Of a DNA stretch of 7,329 nucleotides, positions 1-7,060 are shown one piece after another. The number at the start of each line of letters is the position of its first letter. The first letter of the stretch is position 1. The stretch is from assembly GCA_947505055.1 (NCBI GenBank), contig CANNLO010000234.1, positions 1-7,329 of the forward strand, in the 5' to 3' direction. A model generated the notes under the pieces. That model was not told where the DNA came from. It worked only from the letters and a program-made list of their open reading frames with translations, and did not search any database. Made by a program: the position numbers and the translations under genes. This DNA comes from Methylococcaceae bacterium. Lineage in GTDB: Bacteria > Pseudomonadota > Gammaproteobacteria > Methylococcales > Methylomonadaceae.

Positions 1-144
1 AAGATTCCCTTTCTCAGTCATGTTTTCTTCTTTCTCATAAATAACTGCGATCCGAACTCGCCCTGCCGGAATTTCATCGGGTAACTTAAGATTTAAATGA
101 TGATTTACAGGTAAAAAAACTTCTGTTTCAAAATAGGCTTGCAT
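1..144 (-). CDS. Partial small antitoxin-like protein (N-terminal 48 residues)
   Basis: An open frame starts at an ATG (142-144) and runs off the left edge after 48 codons without a stop. The N-terminus reads MQAYFETEVF, followed by LNLKLPDEIPAGRVRIAVIY. This is the short beta-strand pattern (…L.LP.…G.V.I.V…) of small antitoxin-like proteins often encoded just before PIN-domain (VapC) toxins. An AAGGA Shine-Dalgarno sequence lies about 7 nt upstream of the ATG, which supports the start. The gene is on the same strand as the hsd genes and begins about 215 bp after hsdS. The family call rests on pattern memory only. The toxin partner, if there is one, would lie outside the window. It could equally be an orphan antitoxin or an unrelated small protein. 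Confidence 0.55.
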   Translation of the reverse strand, partial: MQAYFETEVFLPVNHHLNLKLPDEIPAGRVRIAVIYEKEENMTEKGNL

Positions 145-242
145 AATCTATTCCTTGGTAATTTTACTAATTTAATCAATCAACACATTATCATTTAACG
201 GGTTTTACTTGAGCGTGTGATAAATATTGGTTCTATCTGAAT

Positions 243-362
243 TCACAGCCGATTGCCTCGATTCCTCTGCGTTTCATCGAAGCTACTTGCTTTACAAACA
301 CCCTCTGAAACTGTTTCATTATCGAGGGTTTGTAAAAAACGCTGATATTCAGCATGGATCAT
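243..362 (-). CDS. Doubtful 39-codon ORF overlapping the hsdS stop
   Basis: An ATG overlaps the hsdS TGA in an ATGA arrangement (359-362), and the frame stays open for 39 codons to a TGA at 243-245. It begins MIHAEYQRFLQTLDNE, which looks protein-like. The second half is rich in R, N and Q and lies over the inverted repeat at 291-336, so it is more likely non-coding. I do not recognise the product. It could be a remnant of a gene that once followed hsdS, or chance. The stop-start overlap is the only real argument in its favour. Confidence 0.2.
   Translation of the reverse strand: MIHAEYQRFLQTLDNETVSEGVCKASSFDETQRNRGNRL
291..336. repeat. Nested imperfect inverted repeat downstream of hsdS
   Basis: The outer arms TTTACAAACACCCTC (291-305) and GAGGGTTTGTAAA (324-336) are complementary apart from a two-base bulge. 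Inside them lies a second short palindrome, TGAAAC-T-GTTTCA (306-318). Neither strand shows a T-run right after the stem, so it is not a canonical intrinsic terminator. Its place just after the hsdS stop suggests a transcript 3'-end structure or a dispersed palindromic repeat. That role is inferred. Confidence 0.5.
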
Positions 363-1564
363 ATATCATCCTTATTTACCACAGTCACTTGGCCGTTCAT
401 TAGCATGGGTAGTAGCCAGTCTCTAAACAACATAAGCTGTTGATTTTCAAATACCCCCTCTTTTATTTTTTCAAACCATGGGGTCACAGCACCATGATAT
501 CTGGCGGCAATTGCATCATTAGGTATGACAATCATTGAATCCTTTAAAAATTTGAAATGTCTAGCATAACCATTGTTTGATAGATCAATACCTGCAACAG
601 TTTGATATAGCAAATAACCTGGCATTCTTTTGTTATTTGAAATTAATACTTGAGTACCATCAGCGCCTCTTGCATATTCAAAGTTAACTAATTTGACTAT
701 GCGCGTGTGGTCTCCAAAAACAATATGAGGCTGTGTTGGCTTTATTAATGCTGATTTATCGTCAGTAAAGCCACAAATATAATCTTTGCTTTGATCGATA
801 ACGGGAATGGAGCCAGTTAACAATATTTCTTGATTTAAAACTTTGTTTGACGCTGGTGTTTTACCTAAAACATTTCCAACAATATCAGCACTCCACCCCT
901 CCGGTATTTCTCTTTTCAGCGCTGAGTTATAAACCATCTTGCCACCTGATGTTTTATAGGGCTTGCCGTTGGCATCAGGGAAATCAAACTGCACAAACCA
1001 ATAGTCGTACAAAGTCTTCGCCATTGCTTCTAATTCTGTATTGATGCGGTTGTTGAGTTCGATTTTTGCATCAATTGAAGTAAGTAATTTAGCTACCTTG
1101 TTCTGCTCATCAATATTAGGAATTCGAATATTGAAACCTGCCATCTCATTTAAAGCTATTCGATCAACAGTGGCCCCTCTTACGGTATTAGAAATTATTG
1201 TTTGTTGAAATTCAGGCGATAAATAGGCATATAGTAAATACTCAGGAATAACTTTGTTCGATTTAAGTCTTAATAATCCCATTCTGCGACCGAGGCACGC
1301 ACGAATACCATCGGGCATTAATGCCGCTTCCCCTAATCTGGTTTCATAAGAGAAAAGTAGATCTCCTTTTTGGGGTGTAACTCGCTTCGTCCATTTTTTG
1401 AAATCAGCTTCATTTAGAAATGCTGATTTGGAAAGATCAAAGCGTCCTTTTTCCAAACTAGAAATACTCAAAAAGTAAGGCCCGAACTCAGTTTTTTTTG
1501 GTGTTGCATGAGGGCCATCGTAAATTTCAGTAATTGCACCAATAGTTGTATAGTTATTTTTCAT
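359..1564 (-). CDS. hsdS: Type I restriction-modification specificity subunit HsdS
   Basis: This is the DNA-recognition subunit of a type I R-M enzyme; it binds the bipartite target and holds two HsdM and, for cleavage, two HsdR. The 401 residues match the usual family length. TRD1 covers about residues 1-147, with DGPHATP at 16-22, the segment FSYETRLGEAALMP and the motif CLGRRMG. The central conserved helical spacer covers about 148-224 (IDEQNKVAKLLTSIDAKIEL, then MAKTLYDYWFVQFDFPD and LKREIPEGW). TRD2 covers about 225-350, and a C-terminal conserved helix ends with FRDWLLPMLMNGQ. The ATG at 1562-1564 overlaps the last codons and stop of hsdM by 11 bp, implying translational coupling. The stop is TGA at 359-361. 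The frame shows no break, so this is the only apparently intact subunit gene here. The target sequence cannot be read from the protein. Confidence 0.95.
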   Translation of the reverse strand: MKNNYTTIGAITEIYDGPHATPKKTEFGPYFLSISSLEKGRFDLSKSAFLNEADFKKWTKRVTPQKGDLLFSYETRLGEAALMPDGIRACLGRRMGLLRLKSNKVIPEYLLYAYLSPEFQQTIISNTVRGATVDRIALNEMAGFNIRIPNIDEQNKVAKLLTSIDAKIELNNRINTELEAMAKTLYDYWFVQFDFPDANGKPYKTSGGKMVYNSALKREIPEGWSADIVGNVLGKTPASNKVLNQEILLTGSIPVIDQSKDYICGFTDDKSALIKPTQPHIVFGDHTRIVKLVNFEYARGADGTQVLISNNKRMPGYLLYQTVAGIDLSNNGYARHFKFLKDSMIVIPNDAIAARYHGAVTPWFEKIKEGVFENQQLMLFRDWLLPMLMNGQVTVVNKDDI

Positions 1565-2186
1565 TTAACTTCAATCCAGCCAACTGCTGCTTAATCTCAA
1601 CTTCCAAGTTCCTAGACTGCCCAAACAAGCTTTCCAAATGTTCACTAAAGCCCTGCATCTTGGCGGCAAACTGTTCCGGCGTAATATCGCTATACTCAAT
1701 CTTTACATCAAAATATTGTCCTGCACTCAGCGAGTAATTCTTGGCGGCGATGTCGTCGTAACTCACTACCACCGAAAAATCTTCTTCAGCAGTTTTGCTA
1801 TTAAAGACCTCAATAATCCGTTGTTCTTCGTCTGCTGAAAGCACGGTACGCTGGTTTTTACCGTCTTTAACTTTTTGGCCAAGATTTGAGGCATCGATTA
1901 ACACCACCGTGTCTTTATTACTGGCATCCATAAATAGAATGGAGACATTGGTACCAGTGGTGGCAAAGATATTGCTGGGCATAGACACCACACCGGCTAA
2001 TAGCCGGTCATCAATGAGTTTTTCACGAATTTTACGATCAATACCCGCTTGAGCGGTAATAAAACCGGTGGGCACGACCACGGCGGCTTTACCTGCGGCT
2101 TTAAGCGAATAAATGATGTGTTGCAAAAATAACTGATAAATCGACATTTTATCGACATCTTTAACCGGCACTTTGGGAAGGCCGGC

Positions 2187-2194
2187 AAAAAAAA
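2187..2194. other. hsdM: A8 homopolymer at the hsdM frameshift
   Basis: Eight consecutive A on the plus strand (eight T in the coding sense) lie exactly where the hsdM frame breaks. Seven would restore an uninterrupted methyltransferase. Such a run can slip during replication or transcription and is also a common site of base-calling error. Confidence 0.9.
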
Positions 2195-3192
2195 CGCAGT
2201 TTGTTTTCTTTACTGTCTAGCTCATCTCGAAAATCACTAAAATCTAAATTAAAAGGCGGATTAGAGACGATGTAATCAAACTGCTTTAAGGCTTTGCCGT
2301 CTTTATGGGCAGGATGCAAGATGGTATTACCCTGAATGACATTGGGAATAAAATGCACCAAGTTATTCAAGATTAAATTTAAACGCAGCAAATTAGAGGA
2401 TTTTTGGGAAATATCTTGGGTATAAATACTGCAACGATTTTCACCGATGGCATGGGCCACGTTCATTAATAAAGTGCCGGAACCGGCGGAAGGATCATAA
2501 CAACTGACATTTTTAATCTGGCCTTGTAGGGCTATGGGCACCAAAATTTCCGCCATAATGCGTGCTACGGCATGAGGCGTGTAATATTCGGCATATTTAC
2601 CACCGCTATTACTGTTGTAGTCTTTGATTAAGTATTCAAAGATGGTCGCGTAAAAATCGTATTTTTGGTTAAAGATACGCTCAAAACTAAACTCGACTAA
2701 TTTATTAATGATGGCCTTGCAGAAACTATCACGCTTAGAGCCATCCGAAATAAACTCACTGACCCGATCAAACAAGCGAATTTTCTCACCGCCATCGGTC
2801 ATCACCGAGAACACCTCGTTATTGGTCACGGCAATATCCATTAAGGTATCGTCAAATAACTTGGCAAAATCAGCAGCGTTTTGTTGGCTAAATAGATAGC
2901 CGATAAAATGCACAGGTTTTAAACGCGCGGTATTGGCCGGCATGGTCATCTGTAACATTTCCAGCTCATCGCTAGTCATTGCTGAAAGTGCGGCTTCCCA
3001 TTGCTCGGCGTTAGCGATGGTTGTATCTAGCTTTTTAGCTTCAAAAGCGAATTTATCGTTTAAGAATTTATACAAAAACACCTGGGTGATGATCTTGAAC
3101 TCGTTACCATCATTGCCTAAACCATAATTGGCGCAAATACCTTTTAAACTATCAATTAACTCTTTGGTTTTTTGTTGAAACTCAATTTCTAC

Positions 3193-3208
3193 CACGTAGG
3201 GGAATCCT
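3193..3208 (-). promoter_or_regulatory. hsdM: Candidate hsdM ribosome binding site and GTG start
   Basis: On the minus strand AGGA (3208-3205) is followed after 9 nt by GTG (3195-3193), which opens MVEIEFQQKTKEL. This fits the family N-terminus better than TTG at 3237. TTG lies inside a hairpin arm and has only a GGAG two bases ahead of it. An in-frame TGA in the element lies four codons before the TTG. The same AGGA-GTG pair is present in all three repeat copies, so it is a property of the repeated segment. Confidence 0.45.
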
Positions 3209-3229
3209 GTATTAAATTTATTGATGCTG

Positions 3230-3351
3230 ATTCCCAAGCTCCGCTTGGGAATTCATATGCTACAAGCTCAAGCTTGCTTTATTTTGGGAAGCTAGAGCTT
3301 CCATGGTCGCGTTCCCAAGCAGAGCTTTGGAACGAGGCTAGCTTGGGAACG
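3230..3351. repeat. Composite hairpin element, copy A (next to hsdM)
   Basis: A series of short palindromes: ATTCCCAAGC-TCC-GCTTGGGAAT type at 3230-3252, CAAGCT-CA-AGCTTG at 3263-3276, GGAAGCT-AG-AGCTTCC at 3287-3302, and a GTTCCCAAGC…GCTTTGGAAC pair at 3311-3333 with one arm mutated. An extra half-arm GCTTGGGAACG follows at 3341-3351. It has no transposase gene and is too short for an IS. It resembles the REP-like or MITE-like dispersed GTTCCCAAGC palindromes seen in many gammaproteobacterial genomes; that is family knowledge from memory and was not checked. Confidence 0.8.
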
Positions 3352-3356
3352 CGCCG

Positions 3357-3475
3357 AAAAACACCTGAGTGATGATCTTGAACTCATTGCCATCATTACC
3401 TAAACCGTAATTAGCGCAAATACCCTTTAAACTATCAATTAACTCTTTGGTTTTTTGTTGAAACTCAAGTTCTAC
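3357..3475 (-). pseudogene. Duplicated hsdM 5' fragment, copy B
   Basis: In minus-strand sense this segment encodes ELEFQQKTKE through GNDGNEFKIITQVF, the same stretch as the N-terminus of the real HsdM, then runs into element-derived residues (FGAFPS) and a stop. The reading frame is intact across the copied codons and is fused upstream, in frame, to element sequence and to the end of copy C. No good start or methyltransferase domain is present, so it is a non-functional fragment. It differs from copy A within the hsdM codons only at synonymous positions that I could find; an I-to-L change (ELEFQ versus EIEFQ) lies just upstream. Confidence 0.85.
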
Positions 3476-3513
3476 CACGTAGGGGAATCCTGTATTAAAT
3501 TTATTGATGCTGA

Positions 3514-3535
3514 TTCCCAAGCTGAGCTTGGGAAC
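3514..3535. repeat. Shortened hairpin element, copy B
   Basis: Only a single palindrome, TTCCCAAGC-TGA-GCTTGGGAA (3514-3534), remains between copies B and C. The left arm continues as in the first hairpin of the long copies and the right flank (GGAACGCGCC) as in the end of copy A. This is consistent with recombination between the first and last hairpins, which share their arms, removing the roughly 90 bp between them. Confidence 0.8.
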
Positions 3536-3542
3536 GCGCCTA

Positions 3543-3668
3543 AATTTATACAAAAACACCTGAGTGATGATCTTGAACTCATTACCATCATTACCTAAAC
3601 CGTAATTGGCGCAAATACCCTTTAAACTATCAATTACTCTTTGGTTTTTTGTTGAAACTCAATTTCTA
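3543..3668 (-). pseudogene. Duplicated hsdM 5' fragment, copy C, with one-base deletion
   Basis: This is the copy nearest hsdR. In minus-strand sense it reads EFQQKTKE and then hits a stop, because one base of the ATCAATTAACTC stretch is missing (ATCAATTACTC around 3630-3640). The remaining codons still match SLKGICANYG through ITQVFLYKF in the shifted frame. Its position directly after the hsdR end suggests that it marks the ancestral hsdM start, with copy A now attached to the body of the gene. That order is inferred. Confidence 0.82.
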
Positions 3669-3705
3669 CCACGTAGGGGAATCCTGTATTAAATTTATTG
3701 ATGCT

Positions 3706-3811
3706 GATTCCCAAGCTCCGCTTGGGAATCCAGATGCTGCAAGCTCTAGCTTGCTTTATTTTGGGAAGCTAAAGCTTCCAAGGCCGCGTTCCCAAGCAGA
3801 GCTTGGGAACG
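3706..3811. repeat. Composite four-hairpin element, copy C (best preserved)
   Basis: Four perfect short palindromes in a row: GATTCCCAAGC-TCC-GCTTGGGAATC (3706-3730), GCAAGCT-CT-AGCTTGC (3739-3754), GGAAGCT-AA-AGCTTCC (3764-3779) and CGTTCCCAAGC-AGA-GCTTGGGAACG (3787-3811). The outer two share almost the same arms, so the element could fold as four separate stems or as one large stem between the ends. It has no coding capacity. It is probably a non-autonomous dispersed repeat of the REP or MITE kind. Confidence 0.85.
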
Positions 3812-3828
3812 AGCCTAAAGCTGTTTTA

Positions 3829-3842
3829 CTCCAACCATTATA
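3829..3842 (-). promoter_or_regulatory. Possible relic of the original hsdM leader (TATAAT and GGAG)
   Basis: On the minus strand, about 30 bp after the hsdR stop, a TATAAT (3842-3837) is followed by GGAG (3832-3829) and then TAAAACAG. The hairpin element begins just after this, where a start codon would be expected. The GGAG may be the original hsdM ribosome binding site, separated from the gene by the repeats. No -35 match was seen for the TATAAT, so it may be chance. Confidence 0.25.
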
Positions 3843-3872
3843 GAATGCTTAACTTAATGGCAGACACACCAC

Positions 3873-6800
3873 CTACCACGCCCGCGCTCCCGTATTATAT
3901 TCATGCAAATATTCAGCGACGATTAAGTGATTAATAGATCGTGCCGTGTCTGGATTAAGCTTGAGGTCTTGTTGAGTATTAAACTGACGTATTACTAAAG
4001 GCATCATCAGGCGTTCAAAGTAGCTTTCATTATCCATTATTTGGCTGTTTTCCAAAACCTGCTCATCTATATCGTGCTTAACGCCTGATAAGGCTTCAAA
4101 GATATGCCGCTCATGGTTAGAAAAACCACCCTGCTCTAGCAAGCGCTTATGAAGTCGGGTGTATTTAGGATCGCCTTGATATTTTTGTTTAAGCTGGTTA
4201 TTTTGACGATTGAGTTCTTTAACTTGCTCATGGATTTTATCGAGAGCGCCAATATTAGTGTTCATTTCTTCTTGCGTGACTTCGCTTAAGTTTTTCTTTT
4301 TAAATAAGCGTTCTAATTCTGCTTTGAGCGATACAAACTTAGGATCTTGTTGATCAAAATTACTGGCTAAAGCTTCACGCGTGCGTCTTAAAGTATCTTT
4401 TAACTTGTCGGCTAAAACTAACTCTGCTTCGCCAATTTTAACAAACTTAAAAATGACGTCTTCTAAAGCGACATTAAGCAAATTTGTGGTGTCTGTGCCT
4501 TTTTCTATCGCGGCTATTTGATTAAGTAAATCCAGATGATTGCTGGCTTCTCGATACAAGACATTTAGCTTTTGAAAGTCCAGCTGCGCTAAAAATTCAT
4601 CATCAACTTGTAAGCGGATAATGTTGTATAAACTTCTCGCATCCGCTAGGGCTTTTTTAATGGCCAGTACTGCATCACGGTCTTGTATTTCATTAATTTG
4701 CTGAGAAAAGTTTTCTGCATTTTTTGTATCAAAGCGAAATAACGCATCTTTAATGGCATTAATCTCTGCTTTGATTTCATCTTGCGACTTAAAAAGATGT
4801 GAGTAATGCTCTAATTCATCACCTAATTCTGCTTGTAACTCATCAAAATAGGCTTTATTGGTGACATCGAATTCTTTTTGTATATCGGCAAAATCAACAA
4901 TATAACCATAGCGAAAGTTTTTGTAAGTTCGATTGACGCGGGTCAAGGCTTGCAACAAATTGTGTTTACGAATCACTCGCCCTAGATACAATTTCTTTAA
5001 ACGCTTGGCATCAAAACCTGTGAGCAGCATGTTATAGACGAATAGAATATCAATCTTACCGACTTTAAAATCTTCAACCCATTCATTGCGCTCTTGTTTT
5101 GTGCCAATATCATGCAAGATCAATTGGGCGCTTTTAACTTTATTGTCTTGTTGCCGCTTTACTTTATAACTTGGCGTAGGCTCACTCACCTTGGCATCTT
5201 CTACCTTATGAGTCGCATAAACCTCGTTAAAAATAGTAAACATTTGCTTGGCTTGTTCTGAGCTATCGCAACTAACCATGCCGCCAATACTGGCATCATT
5301 CATGGCGCCCCGACTCTTTTCAAAGTCCGTGATAATTTAGGCTAACATGGGTTCAACAAAACGAGCATGGGCATAAAGCTGTTTTTTATCGATGTCGCCT
5401 TGCGCCACTTCGACTTCTTTTAAGGCTTGCTGTAGTGCTATTTTGTAATGGCTGGCAATTTCCTCACGAATTAAACGCAATGTGTAACCATCAGCTATGG
5501 AGGCGTTGTAATAATATTTGTGAATATAATCGCCAAATAACACCCGTGAATTGTAATCTTCGCCTAATAAAGGTGTACCGGTTAAGCCGATCTTGATGGC
5601 ATTCCTATCTGATTGATCTAAATTGGCTAAAAAACTGCCTTTTGGATTATAACTACGATGTACTTCATCGAGAAAATACACCCGTTGAATGGCGACATCA
5701 TAATCTAAGGTTTGCAAGACATCCGGATCATCTTTAAATTTTTGGATATTAACGACGGTGATTTCAGGCTTGCCAGTGTTGTTATGTAGCACTTTGGTGG
5801 CTTTAATGGCGGTAGAAAAGGCTTCGCGTGAGCTAATGCTATGCACAATTAAGCCACGACTGGTAAATTCTCGTTGGGCTTGGGTTAATAAATCTAAGCG
5901 ATCAACGATGAAATAGAACTTTGGAATGATGTTTTTGCGTTGATAATAATCTTGTAAAAAGCGGACGTTATAGTAAGCCAGCGCCGTTTTTCCGCTGCCT
6001 TGGGTATGCCAAATAATGTCCTTTTTAACACCCGCCTCCAATTTCTTTTCAATCGCCTTAGTTGCAAATAGCTGAGGATAGCGCATGACATGCTTTTGCA
6101 CGCCGTCGGCTTCTTGTACATAGGCTAAGGCATATCGTAAAACGAAGGCTAAACGATCATGGCTAAGTAAAGAGGTTCACAGCCTATTAGTGGGTTTATC
6201 GGGGGATTTATTGCTTAGAAATTCTGGGTTATTCTTGATGACTTCAAGATTATTATCTTTGAGTAGGCTATTTTCTACAGCGTCATCGTGTGCTTTTAAT
6301 AAATTGCTAAGATTAAGTGTTTCTTCTTCTCGAAAGTAATTAAACACCGGCTGGTAATAGGAGCTACTAGCATAAAAAGCACCTTGTATGGGTTCTGGCG
6401 AGCCATCTTCATAGTCCATATTATTAGAGAACAGCATTAATTGAGTGATATTTACAAAGCGCCGAAATTTTGGGTTTTGAAAACGTTTATTAATGCGCTC
6501 ACGTTCTGCCAAGACTCCATCTTGATTGTTGGGTTTTTTGACTTCGATAAAAACTAGGGGCAAGCCATTAATTAGCAGGGTGATGTCAGGTCTAAATTCT
6601 TCTTCGCCATTTTTATAGGTTAATTCGGTAACGACATGAAAGCGGTTGTTTTTGAAATGGCTAAAATCAATGAGTTTAATGCCGGACTGGTCTAAGAGCT
6701 TGTCATAGAAGGCTTTGCCTAAATCTTCGTTGTCTAAAGTCAGCTTGATGTCTTCATATCGACGACTGATATCACTTTGATCAGCATCAGGATTAATGGC

Positions 6801-6944
6801 AGCGATAGCTTCTTTGAAGATATTGGGGAAAATATTAGTATCTTCATCCCACAAAGCGTTTTTTAGTGATAAATATTCATAACCTAAACTGACTAAATGT
6901 AATAAACAGGGGATTTTTACACGCGAGTCTTCGTTAAATTTCAT
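3873..6944 (-). pseudogene. hsdR: Type I restriction subunit HsdR with two nonsense codons
   Basis: HsdR is the ATP-driven translocase and endonuclease of the type I complex. One frame of 1,023 codons runs from the ATG at 6944 (preceded in frame by TAA) to the TAG at 3873-3875, the usual full length. It is interrupted by TGA at 6177-6179 (codon 256) and TAA at 5337-5339 (codon 536). The nuclease domain shows PD at 119-120 and EVK at 134-136. The helicase motifs are all present: Walker A TQGSGKT at 314-320, VDRLDLL, the DEVH box at 426-429, LTGTP at 454-458, LLTGFDAKRL near 640, and QALTRVNR at 665-672. A helical, charged C-terminal region follows. Context around the stops (TNRL*TSLLSHDR and EPMLA*IITDFEKSR) suggests a lost Leu and a lost Tyr, each by one substitution. 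Internal GTG at 6101 and ATG at 5303 are not separate gene starts. As read, no functional nuclease-translocase can be made without readthrough. Confidence 0.95.
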
Positions 6945-7060
6945 TTTTTAGCGTCAAACTACCAAGTAAGTTAAGGGAATGTTCTATTTTTATCATATAC
7001 CATACTACTTATACTTGATTGGGTGTGATTATATCTTTGATTATGCTTAAATTTTTTTTA
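6945..7060 (-). promoter_or_regulatory. AT-rich hsdR leader with possible -10 boxes
   Basis: This about 115-bp AT-rich stretch lies between the hsdR start and the 40-bp array and should contain the operon promoter. On the minus strand, candidate -10 hexamers are TATAAT at 7033-7028 and TATGAT at 6997-6992. Neither has a recognisable -35 at 17 bp. The ribosome binding site before the hsdR ATG is weak (GACGCTAAAAA). The assignment rests mainly on position. Confidence 0.3.

Larger units (their letters stand above)
1554..3237 (-). pseudogene. hsdM: Type I methyltransferase subunit HsdM, frameshifted
   Basis: HsdM is the N6-adenine methyltransferase subunit; it modifies the target with HsdS and is also required by the restriction complex. 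The first piece (3237-2161) holds the N-terminal helical domain (FQQKTKELIDSLKGICANYG), YYTPHAVARIMAE near residue 219, the SAM-binding motif DPSAGSGTLL near 248-257 and the catalytic NPPF at 326-329. The frame then leaves at T8 on the coding strand (A8 at 2187-2194) and stops at 2161. Removing one T restores RFFAGLPKVPVKDVDKMSIY and joins the second piece (2171-1554), which carries AAVVVPTGFI, GVVSMPSNIF and a C-terminal helical tail. The repaired protein would be about 560 residues, normal to slightly long. The first possible start after an in-frame TGA is TTG at 3237. GTG at 3195 is more likely: it has AGGA 9 nt upstream and gives MVEIEFQQ, close to the usual family N-terminus. Whether the frameshift is real, phase-variable or a sequencing error is open. 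Confidence 0.93.
3065..3820. repeat. Three tandem copies of the hsdM 5' end plus hairpin element
   Basis: The same composite unit occurs three times head to tail: copy A about 3065-3356 (contiguous with the real hsdM), copy B about 3357-3542 and copy C about 3543-3820. Each unit has about 120 bp of hsdM coding sequence (from EFQQKTKE to ITQVF, in minus-strand sense), about 40 bp of shared AT-rich spacer, and a hairpin element. A matching point, GATGATCTTG, sits at 3088, 3371 and 3566, giving steps of 283 and 195 bp. The shorter step reflects a shortened hairpin element in copy B. The block fills almost all the space between hsdR and hsdM. Confidence 0.93.

Noticed and set aside
3172..3372. 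Plus-strand ORF through hsdM copy A and its hairpin element, and its twin at 3649-3843
   Set aside because: Both translate the opposite strand of hsdM codons and of the palindromic repeat; their similarity to each other only reflects the DNA repeat. There is no Shine-Dalgarno or domain support.
3338..3559. Minus-strand 73-codon ORF as an independent small protein
   Set aside because: It is a chimera of the end of copy C, element sequence and copy B of the hsdM 5' end, opening at an internal GTG. Treated as a duplicated fragment.
3187..3820. Insertion sequence interrupting the hsd operon
   Set aside because: There is no transposase, no long terminal inverted repeats and no clear target duplication; only short palindromes and copied hsdM codons are present.
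5337..6101. Separate helicase gene starting at GTG 6101, and another gene starting at ATG 5303
   Set aside because: Both are in the same frame as the upstream HsdR piece, with conserved HsdR residues filling the short gaps, so they are fragments of one gene.
6177..6179. UGA recoding (UGA as Trp or selenocysteine) in hsdR
   Set aside because: hsdS uses TGA as its stop, the expected residue here is Leu, and no selenocysteine insertion element or active-site context is seen. The second break is TAA, which recoding of UGA would not explain.
359..6944. Plus-strand ORFs of 60-85 codons opposite the hsd genes
   Set aside because: They lie antisense to clearly coding frames and show no recognisable domain or translation signal.
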